From NCBI GenBank assembly GCA_036266075.1, contig DATANV010000002.1:62001-126000 (forward strand): 64,000 nt of DNA, given 5' to 3'. Position numbers and translations under genes: made by a program. The notes under the pieces were generated by a model. The model was not told the DNA's origin. It made no database searches and was given only the letters and a program-made list of their open reading frames with translations. Below, piece by piece: positions 57,901 through 64,000 of the stretch. This DNA comes from VRUE01 sp036266075 (GTDB taxonomy: Bacteria; Actinomycetota; Thermoleophilia; Solirubrobacterales; 70-9). How positions within the stretch are numbered: position 1 is the stretch's first letter; each line of letters begins with the position of its first letter.

Positions 57901-60606
57901 GTCGAAGGTCCAGGGTTCCTCGCCGGGTGGGGTCACCGTTGCCAACTGCCCGTCTGAGCGGTAGGTGTAGGTCTCTTTGAGGCTGGGGGTGATGCGCGGG
58001 TCCCACGCGGCGGTGAGCCGGCCTTCTGGGTCATAGCTATAGCGAGCGACTTCCCAGCTAGACATTGCGTTGGCGCTCGACGGGCCGTAGTAGGTGATGG
58101 CCGTCAAGCGCGGCCCAGCCGAGAGCGTCTGGTAGGTGAAGCCAAGCGAGCGACAGCCGACGGTGGTCGTGGCGTTCGACTCGGTGCATCCGATGCCAGC
58201 CGTGGGCCCGATCACCATCTTCAGACGGCGGTTGCCGCCGGCGAATTCCCAAACCATCTGCGTTTTGTTGTCGCTGCCGCCGGTCTGGGTGACCGATACC
58301 GGTTTGTATTCGGAGGTCCCTTCCTGCTGCCCGAAGAGCGTGCGGTTGCCTGCGGGGTCGGTGAGGGCGATCTTGCCCGTTTCCGGACGGCTCAGAATCC
58401 AGCCGCTCATTTCCGGCGGGATCACAAAGCCGGAACCCGACATTTCAAGACCGTATTCGTAGCCTTCGAGGTCGGTCAGGATGACGTACCCCGGCATCCC
58501 TTCTTCTGCTTCTTCGGCCGTCGGGAGAACTTCCTTGATGCCCTGCCATTCCGAGCCGCCGGCTTCTTCGACCGTCGCCCCGGGCGTCCAGCCGCGGCCG
58601 AGGACCCCTACCGCATGAGATTTGTCGGCTGCTTCGGCAGAGCTCCAGCTACGCCCAAATTCGAGCGAGACACCCATGTCGGGGATCGAGACGTCGGTTC
58701 GCGTCATCGTCAAGTTGCCGGTCAGCAAGTCGACTGCCCCCGGGCCGATCTGAGCACTTCCGTCGTGTGGCCCGCCGACGGTGCGGCTGACGGTCGTTTT
58801 GACCGGCTTGCTGTAGCCGCGAGCCCCGGCCGAGCCGTCGAAGATGGCGCGGACTTCTACCTTGCCGCCAGCGGCCTGCAAGCCTTCGGCGTGAGCTGCG
58901 TCGAAGTAGAGCGCTTCGGTTTGCGTCTGGTTGGAGACCGCGAGCGGCAGGGACACCGATTCGCCTTTGGCGTTCTGGATGAGACTGGGGGGAATGTTCT
59001 GAAAGGGGTTTTCCTCGGGGTTGGCGATTCCTGGCTTCCGGTACTGGAAGCCCACTTGGGTAACCCCTTGAACGCTCCAACCAGCCCGCAGCTTGAGTCG
59101 CTTTGCGGTCACGGTTCCTTCGTTGGGCGAGGTGAGCTTGCTGGAGGTCGGAGCCCGTGGGTAGTAAATCACTGCCAGCGTCGGCCGGTTGGCTGCGATC
59201 GTCGCGGCGCTCGAATTGAATGCGACATATCGTCTTTTGCAGTTGTTCGGGTTGGCTTCGCATTCGGTGCGGGTCTCGTTGTTCTGCTTCACAAGGAAGC
59301 CGAAGTTCTTGCTGGTGGTTTTGCCTTCATTCGCGTTGTCGGAGACCCAGCTCTGGACGGTTTCTGCCAATCCAGGGGAGGAGAACTGCCACCAGCCGGC
59401 CTGACTGCCCCGTTGGCTAGTGAGGATTTCCGCCCCTGCGGAGCTGAAATCGCCGCCGGGGGTACCCCAGAGGTGGGTGGAGTAGCCGTCGTACTTACGC
59501 CAGGTCAGCGAGTTGTTCCAAAGCTTCGTTGCAGCCCGTAATTGCAGGCCGTTGGTGTTTTCCGCCCCCGCTACGGCGTTCAGGCTGACCGTCGCTTCGG
59601 CGACGTAGGCACTCGAAGGGATAGAGGTAACCGGGAAGCGCAGGAAGCTTCGAACCGGCTGACTTTCGATCTGGCTGTAAGCGGCGAGGAGTTCTTTGCT
59701 GCCCGTCGAGCTGCAGCTATGCCAGCCTTCTGGGGAAGGGACGCTGCCGAGCGTGCAGTCATAGTTCGCTGGACTGATCACGGCAATGGAGGGGTCGATC
59801 CGAACGGGGAACACCCGTTGTGGGGCGGAGAGCCATTCCGGATCGGCTTGCACGGTCAGCAGCCAGCCGCCCTGATCACGCGGCTCCAGTGAGTAGTGGG
59901 CCGCGCCTGAGAGCGCCGGTTCTTCGGCGCTGTCTTCGACGATCGGCGCCGGCAGGGTGGCGATGAGCTTCTCATCGCCATTGCGGAAGCGAATCGAGCC
60001 GTCTTCCTCCAAGGTGGGCGTCAGGCCTTCGGAAGCCTGCAGGGCGAAGTGGAAGGTGCTGGGCGAGGTGGGGGAGGCGAGCTCGATGTCCTCCTTGACC
60101 CCGGTCGGGGTGCTTTGGAGTTCAAAGCCGGCTTCGCCCCCAGCGGATTCATAGCTCGCAGAGTTGCCTTCGGCCTGAACTGCTTCGGATGGCTCCCCAA
60201 GCAGCTCGGCGCTGATCCAGCCATCGTCGGCGCTCACGCGCACGGGCGCCTCACCGAGGCGAGTGGGGAGATGCAGATCGAAGCTGTTTGGCCCGTTGGT
60301 CAGCCCGCCGCCTTGGGATTCTTCGAGCTGTTCGCCGATCGGCTTCCACTCGCCGTTGTCGTTCAGGTAGTTGACAGGGGTCTGCGAGATGACGGTCCGC
60401 AGGGCGCCGTCGGGAAGGCGGAAGGTCTGAGAGGTCGCGGTGCGCTCGGCCTCGAGTTCGACGCCGGGGGCTTCCTCGGGCGAAGCGCTCAGGGCGGAGT
60501 CCGAGGCGGAGCCCTCGGTTGAGCCATCTTCTGCGCCAAAGGCAATCCCCGTGCCGCAAGCAACGAGCACGACGAAGACAGCGGCGAACAGTCTGATCCC
60601 CTGCAT
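54970..60606 (-). CDS. Rhs/YD-repeat polymorphic toxin
   Basis: The 1,878-residue protein has a signal peptide (LFAAVFVVLVACGTGIAFGA), a DNRLRE-type beta domain (about 265-480), Ig-like segments and an Rhs shell of YD repeats (YDALGRVSTYEDADGN, YDLLGRPVTTDDGKG). It ends with the core motif IQMGVRSYVPALGRFIAPDP and DYAEADPVNGFDLGG (about 1710-1745). The remaining ~135 residues are a variable tip with Cys residues and hydrophobic segments (AAYLGAVLYCTTVNMNPPGA); its activity is unrecognised. Text is less GC-rich than the transfer genes, as for acquired cargo. Confidence 0.87.
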   Translation of the reverse strand: MQGIRLFAAVFVVLVACGTGIAFGAEDGSTEGSASDSALSASPEEAPGVELEAERTATSQTFRLPDGALRTVISQTPVNYLNDNGEWKPIGEQLEESQGGGLTNGPNSFDLHLPTRLGEAPVRVSADDGWISAELLGEPSEAVQAEGNSASYESAGGEAGFELQSTPTGVKEDIELASPTSPSTFHFALQASEGLTPTLEEDGSIRFRNGDEKLIATLPAPIVEDSAEEPALSGAAHYSLEPRDQGGWLLTVQADPEWLSAPQRVFPVRIDPSIAVISPANYDCTLGSVPSPEGWHSCSSTGSKELLAAYSQIESQPVRSFLRFPVTSIPSSAYVAEATVSLNAVAGAENTNGLQLRAATKLWNNSLTWRKYDGYSTHLWGTPGGDFSSAGAEILTSQRGSQAGWWQFSSPGLAETVQSWVSDNANEGKTTSKNFGFLVKQNNETRTECEANPNNCKRRYVAFNSSAATIAANRPTLAVIYYPRAPTSSKLTSPNEGTVTAKRLKLRAGWSVQGVTQVGFQYRKPGIANPEENPFQNIPPSLIQNAKGESVSLPLAVSNQTQTEALYFDAAHAEGLQAAGGKVEVRAIFDGSAGARGYSKPVKTTVSRTVGGPHDGSAQIGPGAVDLLTGNLTMTRTDVSIPDMGVSLEFGRSWSSAEAADKSHAVGVLGRGWTPGATVEEAGGSEWQGIKEVLPTAEEAEEGMPGYVILTDLEGYEYGLEMSGSGFVIPPEMSGWILSRPETGKIALTDPAGNRTLFGQQEGTSEYKPVSVTQTGGSDNKTQMVWEFAGGNRRLKMVIGPTAGIGCTESNATTTVGCRSLGFTYQTLSAGPRLTAITYYGPSSANAMSSWEVARYSYDPEGRLTAAWDPRITPSLKETYTYRSDGQLATVTPPGEEPWTFDYYESYDGETPHGRLRSVQRPSLASPSTAQTTIVYGVPLSGSAAPYDMSPGSVARWNQQDIPLDGTAIFPPDQVPGSPPSSYSRATLYYMDAEGQRVNTATPSGAGTVAASILTGEPDEHGNIVRELSAQNRLRALAAGSQAEQVAKSKELDTHRNYNVDGTEMLEEWGPTHQVRLEPDETGPARTVAARMHKTVEYDVGEPTPPAGTPWAHLPTRETVGASVVSQGIDANQRITTTAYDWTLRKPTSTIVDSGSGELNLKTRIAYDSDTGLPTETSLPANPNGGDAHTTKIVYYKVTGAEECGGYLTKGYWGLPCRIEAGGKASSQDAPELLLKKILAYSPMGEPTEVIEGPNVYGFENTRKTITTFDAAGRETSSRQEGGGVVLPKRETLYKDTTGRPIEQRFACPNGNCEGFDNQAVRTTYDALGRVSTYEDADGNSSSVKSYDLLGRPVTTDDGKGTQTRIYDPTSGLLVKLEDSAAGTFTAAYDADGNMTEEGLPNGLVAKATYDEVGQPVHLSYEKKTFCSLNCTWLDFGVERSLYGQILAQTSLSSSQQYSYDKAGRLFQVRDIPQGGGCTTRTYEYDADSNRKALTTRQPSIGGACDTSSAGTVQSHTYDAADRLIDTGVVYDNFGRITSLPGADAGGSTLTTSYYSNDLVASQSQGEITNSYQLDGALRQRLRTQTGGKEPGTQVYHYAGESDAPAWTETSSGWTRSVTGIGGSLAAIQDSASGTVLELANLHGNIAATASLNPEATKPLESLEFDEFGNPKSASAPRFGWLGGKLRRTELPSGVIQMGVRSYVPALGRFIAPDPVEGGSSSAYDYAEADPVNGFDLGGTCSRRRHCKHKSTGNAQGGTGRGGRVSLGRPGPAMRRTPRIAESITTLSSFTHTCVDKSAYSAKLSAAAAVVGGVCIPKLIEPIHSTGALKAAYLGAVLYCTTVNMNPPGAGIGAIAGLFSAAAWCASDGHAWAYVQAT

Positions 60607-60926
60607 TGACCCCTCCTGATCGGTCCCGTGCAGTTCGCAGTTCGACCGATGGCCTTCCCTTGCCGTAGGTCAATTCAGAACTGCACAGAAATTATTTCGA
60701 TACAGCCGAGGTATTCCTAGAGGACGGAATTCGCTCTGTCAACCCGAAGTATTTGGTGATAAAAATTCGATCTTCGAGTCTTTTGTCGATGGTGGAATTA
60801 GTTTCACCGTCATTTTGTACAGCACAAGTGGGAATGAGCGTTGGAGTGAAATCGAACTTTGGGGCATTTAACCCCGATCGGGGCCCTCGGAGAAAGTTCT
60901 GATTTCGTCGTGAAAATGAGATGCGT
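60607..60926. other. AT-richer intergenic region upstream of the Rhs gene
   Basis: The segment is visibly richer in A/T than its surroundings (for example ATAAAAATTCG near 60760 and GTGGAATTAGTTTC near 60792). It should contain the Rhs promoter, but I cannot pick a box with confidence. No gene seen. Confidence 0.5.
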
Positions 60927-61148
60927 TCAGTCCAGATCGGCGAGCCCGACGGCGATCCAGGCGTACTCGCCGTTGATCAGCGGTGGCTCATTCGGGTAGC
61001 GCCCGGCCCAGATCACGAGGTCGGCGAGGCAAAGCTCGCCTCGCTCATAGGCCCTCAGGCGGCCGTTCGGGCCGAGGGCATCGAGTCTCGCAGCGCGGGC
61101 ACCGCGAGGTCGGCTCGCAACACCTGCAGGCAAGATCGTGGAAGGCAT
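60927..61148 (-). CDS. Small protein between Rhs and relaxase
   Basis: ATG 61148, with AGGAGG upstream, gives 73 residues: MPSTILPAGVASRPRGARAA, then RLDALGPNGRLRAYERGELC, and an end with YPNEPPLINGEYAWIAVG. The compact, charged sequence looks like a conserved small element protein. I do not recognise it. Confidence 0.6.
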   Translation of the reverse strand: MPSTILPAGVASRPRGARAARLDALGPNGRLRAYERGELCLADLVIWAGRYPNEPPLINGEYAWIAVGLADLD

Positions 61149-61177
61149 CGCGCCTCCTTTCGGAGTGACACCCGCCC

Positions 61178-61253
61178 GATGCGGGAGCCGGTGCCCCGAA
61201 GCCGCACGCCGCAAGGCGTGCCACGATCAAGGCGAGGACCCGGCTCCCGCATC
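61178..61253. other. Nested inverted repeats next to the relaxase gene (oriT candidate)
   Basis: Outer arms GATGCGGGAGCCGG (61178-61191) and CCGGCTCCCGCATC (61240-61253) are perfect complements. Inside, GCACGCC-GCAA-GGCGTGC (61204-61221) forms a second hairpin. No T tract follows on either strand. Confidence 0.5.
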
Positions 61254-61395
61254 GGAGGAGTGGCGACGTGGTGGCCGGAGCCATCCACGCGGTGCCTCAC
61301 CGCAGACCGGGGGGAAGCCCGGGCTCTATGAGGGATAAGGCGCTCACCCCCCATACATCCCGTGTGCTCCGAGAATGCCCCCGGAATTCCCTGGA

Positions 61396-64000
61396 CTACA
61401 GACCGATGCCCAGATCCCGCCCGGCGGAGCGCTCTGCGGCCCGTTCGTGCCTGAGGCCGAGTTGGCGCCTAGCTGCGTCTAAGCGCTGCTTGGTGCGGGC
61501 TCTCTCAGCCCGCGTGGGGGCATCGCGCGGCTGGGCGCCGAGGACGTTCTCGGCGTCGCGGACGTTGTGGCGAGCACGATAGGTCGCGATCGCGTGGGCG
61601 CCGTCTCCCCAGGCGCGGGCTTTTGCCGGATCGCTCGGGTATGGGCCAAGCGCATCATGGATCGGTTTGGAGGAGCCCATGCGCGCGGCCGCGACCTCGC
61701 GTGCTGCGAGTCGGGCGATGCGCTGCTCAACCAGCATCGCTTCCAGGCGGGCCTCGGCATCGATGGGCTTCGGATCTGCGGCGCCAGACTCTAGCTCCGG
61801 CAGGGAGTCGCGCTCGGCGAGGTTGCGGCGCAAGCGCTCGACGGAGCTGATCTCGGCTGTGCTGACCCGGGCGAGCTCTGCGGCCGGCGGTTCGGACATC
61901 CTTTCGATCGCCTCGCGCTCGCGTCCAAGCCGCTTGACCCATTCGCGATCGTCTTTGATCTTGCGATCGAGGCGGTCGCGGTGGTTCAAGTCGGGATTCG
62001 CGGCACGCCCGGCGGCGGTGAGCTTTGCGCGCCGCCCGGCAAGCTCATCTGGCCTGAGGGCATCGATCTTGCGCCGCAGGGTGACCTCGGCCGCCGCGTA
62101 GTCGGCGCCCTCTCGCTCGATCGCCTCGCGAACGTCATGCAGAGCATCGGAGACTTCGCGCTTGGCGGGGCCGAGTTCGGGGTCCAGCAACTCCGAGGAG
62201 GCGACGGCGTAGACGTTGGCGACTTCGCGTCCGCGGCTGATCGCGACAAGCTCCTGTTCGAGATTCGCTCCGGCGTCGAGCAGTGGGTAGGCGCGGTCGA
62301 AGGTCTTTCCCTCGGCCCCGAACTTGGTGACGGCGTAGGCATATTGCAGCGCTGGCGCCCCATCCTCGGTGAGGCGTTCCAAGTATCCGGGCCCGAGCCG
62401 CACTGTTCGCTCGTCGCCACCGATGCGCCGTAACTCGACCGTGCGAGCTGCGGCGTCGACGGCAACGACGTCCCAGCGCTCACGGTTGTCGACCTCGCGG
62501 GAGTTGATCCGCGTCTGGACGCGATCGCCGGCGGCGAAGGTTCGCTCGCCGACGATCACCTCGGCCTCCCCGAGGGCACCTTCGCTGCGACGCAGCTCGT
62601 GCGCCTGATCGTTCAGGTAGTCCACGTCACGATTTCGACGGGCGATCATCACCGCGTCGGCGCCGCTTGCGTAGTCGCGATGCCAGTCGAGGATCAGGCC
62701 GTTGAGGGTCGAGGTCAGATCCTCGCCGAGGATCAGCTTGTCTCCGGTGCACAAAAGATCAAGTGCCTCTGAGCCGCGTCCTTCGTGGACGAGGGCGACG
62801 ACCCGCTGGTCGGCCTCGCGATGCTGGCGGCGGATCGTCGTCAGGGTGGCCGGCTCGGTGACCCTGGTCAGGTACGCGTAGAGGCCGCCCGGCCCGACCG
62901 CGCCGATCTGCTGAGGGTCGCCGATCGCGACGAGCTTGCCGCCGTGCTCGGCCGCAAGGGTGCGGAGCGCCTCGAGATCGAAGGTGGAAGTCGTGTTCGC
63001 CTCATCGACGATGATCACGACTCCGCGGGGCAGCTCGATGCCGCGCGTCTGCTCCATTTTGGTGGCGTAGAGAAGGGCGCTGATCGAGGTCGCCGGAACG
63101 CCGGCATCGACTAGCTCGCCGCTGGCGGTGCGCGCGGTGGCGCATCCGAGGACCGTGAAGCCAGCCTCCTCCCATGCCTCGCGCGCTGCCGCCAGGGCGG
63201 TCGTCTTGCCGGTGCCGGGCCAGGCTGAGACGGCGAGGACCTGCTCGCCGCCGGTCGTCAGGCGGATCACCATCTCGCGCTGGTCGGCGCCGAGGTAGGA
63301 GTGTCGATCGAGGATCGTCCCGACTGAGGAGAGGGAGACCTGGGCGACCCCGGCATCCGCCCCCGCTAGGGCTCCGTCGATGAAGCGACGCTCGGCCTCA
63401 GCCAGGCGCGGCGTCGTGTAGTGGGCCGGGTCAAGCGGGCCGCGTGACTCATGGACGCAGAGGACTCGCTCACTCGCCAGGAGGCGGTCGACTGCGCCGT
63501 TCAGCGTGGTGAGCTCGGCGCCTTCGGGAAGCTCGTTTGCGAGGGCCCAAAGCAACGCCCGGCGATCGAAGTGGGAGGTTCTCGATTCGACGCTCAGGAG
63601 TGCCGCGTCGAGATCGGCATCGTCGAGGGCTCGCGGCTCGCGGGGGCGGGCCTCCTCGACCATTTGGGCGGCGCTCTGCGCGCTCAGCCCAAACGGCTCG
63701 GCCCGCCTTTCCCACTCGGTCACCCGCTCGCTGGCGTCGATGCCGTGGTCCTTGGCGGCGCGGGTCCGGTAGGCGGCGGTTTGGGCCGCCTGCACGCTTG
63801 AGACGCCGTGCTCCTCAAGCCAGTGGGCGATCTCGCGCGAGCGGGTCGAGAATGCCTCGACCGCCTCGCGCGAGAACCCCTTGAGGTCGGCGTAACCGTT
63901 TTTGACATCGTCGAACTCCAGGCCGAACTCGCGCAGCAGGCCGGCGCGAAGGGCTGCTTGAAAGACGACGCCCGCCGACTTGCCGTGGGGGTAGAGGAGC
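61396..64000 (-). CDS. MobF relaxase-helicase (TrwC/TraA-like), N-terminus beyond window
   Basis: The frame is open from base 64000 to the TGA at 61396 (868 codons); its start lies outside. The visible N-terminal part (LLYPHGKSAGVVFQAALRAG, LEFDDVKNGYADLKGFSREA) matches the end of the TrwC relaxase domain. The rest is a RecD/TraI-type helicase: Walker A VSAWPGTGKTTALAAA, ARTASGELVDAGVPATSISA, Walker B VVIIVDEANTTSTF, and AIGDPQQIGAVGPGG. The helical end is Arg/Glu/Ala-rich. It nicks and unwinds the element DNA for transfer. Confidence 0.9.
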   Translation of the reverse strand, partial: LLYPHGKSAGVVFQAALRAGLLREFGLEFDDVKNGYADLKGFSREAVEAFSTRSREIAHWLEEHGVSSVQAAQTAAYRTRAAKDHGIDASERVTEWERRAEPFGLSAQSAAQMVEEARPREPRALDDADLDAALLSVESRTSHFDRRALLWALANELPEGAELTTLNGAVDRLLASERVLCVHESRGPLDPAHYTTPRLAEAERRFIDGALAGADAGVAQVSLSSVGTILDRHSYLGADQREMVIRLTTGGEQVLAVSAWPGTGKTTALAAAREAWEEAGFTVLGCATARTASGELVDAGVPATSISALLYATKMEQTRGIELPRGVVIIVDEANTTSTFDLEALRTLAAEHGGKLVAIGDPQQIGAVGPGGLYAYLTRVTEPATLTTIRRQHREADQRVVALVHEGRGSEALDLLCTGDKLILGEDLTSTLNGLILDWHRDYASGADAVMIARRNRDVDYLNDQAHELRRSEGALGEAEVIVGERTFAAGDRVQTRINSREVDNRERWDVVAVDAAARTVELRRIGGDERTVRLGPGYLERLTEDGAPALQYAYAVTKFGAEGKTFDRAYPLLDAGANLEQELVAISRGREVANVYAVASSELLDPELGPAKREVSDALHDVREAIEREGADYAAAEVTLRRKIDALRPDELAGRRAKLTAAGRAANPDLNHRDRLDRKIKDDREWVKRLGREREAIERMSEPPAAELARVSTAEISSVERLRRNLAERDSLPELESGAADPKPIDAEARLEAMLVEQRIARLAAREVAAARMGSSKPIHDALGPYPSDPAKARAWGDGAHAIATYRARHNVRDAENVLGAQPRDAPTRAERARTKQRLDAARRQLGLRHERAAERSAGRDLGIGL

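Noticed and set aside
1..64000. Rolling-circle or theta plasmid origin and partition genes.
   Set aside because: No replication initiator, parA or parB gene was recognised; the element looks integrative.

Overview
The window is GC-rich, densely packed, actinobacterial-type DNA. Supporting signs are a probable F420-dependent oxidoreductase, SigB/SigF-type promoters (GTTT or GGTT, about 16 nt, then GGGTA), RsbW/RsbV-like switch proteins, DUF4235, DUF6458 and PRC-barrel proteins, GTG starts, and an actinobacterial-type conjugation module. The gene set points to a soil actinobacterium of the Thermoleophilia/Solirubrobacterales kind. That placement is inference from gene content.

Region 1 (1-18.4 kb) is a general-stress block. 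Many short transcription units are headed by the same SigB-like promoter, and ten sites are visible. They encode an F420 oxidoreductase, a HAD hydrolase, a USP-like membrane protein, ferritin-like proteins, a lipoprotein plus Nramp-like transporter plus PRC-barrel operon, an SDR fused to two DUF892-like domains, a zinc alcohol dehydrogenase, a YihY-like membrane protein, DUF4235, an SRPBCC protein, two LEA-like repeat proteins, a CsbD-like protein and a DUF6458 protein. The RsbW-like anti-sigma kinase has an in-frame stop; the adjacent RsbV-like gene is intact.

Region 2 (18.5-20.66 kb) is a decayed integration zone. It holds gene fragments, diverged repeats, a perfect 26-bp palindrome and the first copy of a 99-nt tRNA-3'-like element.

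Region 3 (20.7-41.8 kb) is the most distinctive part. An overlapping minus-strand operon encodes a secreted DUF3494 ice-binding protein, an L,D-transpeptidase, an ATP-grasp ligase, a PHP phosphoesterase and a secreted FGE-like protein. Next comes a c-di-GMP module: a CarH-type B12 (light) sensor fused to GGDEF, a GT2 polysaccharide synthase with a STAS protein, and a REC-PAS-HD-GYP phosphodiesterase. A predicted c-di-GMP-I riboswitch and a 25-codon leader ORF follow. They head an operon of three small secreted YW(S/T)G proteins and a ~1,546-residue surface protein with an internal DUF3494 domain. A shared 55-nt element precedes the ice-binding operon and the STAS-GT2 operon. My working model is that light or B12 sets c-di-GMP, which controls an exopolysaccharide and ice-binding surface programme.

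Region 4 (41.8-64 kb) begins with a frameshifted Nramp gene and a ZIP gene cut by the second 99-nt att-like copy. An integrative conjugative element follows: tyrosine integrase, lytic transglycosylase/peptidase, membrane-anchored sigma-like protein, pilin-like, VirB8-like and VirB6-like proteins, SCO6880-like protein, VirB4-like and coupling ATPases, an Rhs toxin as cargo, and a MobF relaxase-helicase that runs off the right end.

Several genes (DUF6458, two secreted proteins, the large surface protein, Nramp) carry single-base frameshifts, some at short homopolymers. Whether these are decay or assembly error cannot be decided from the sequence alone.
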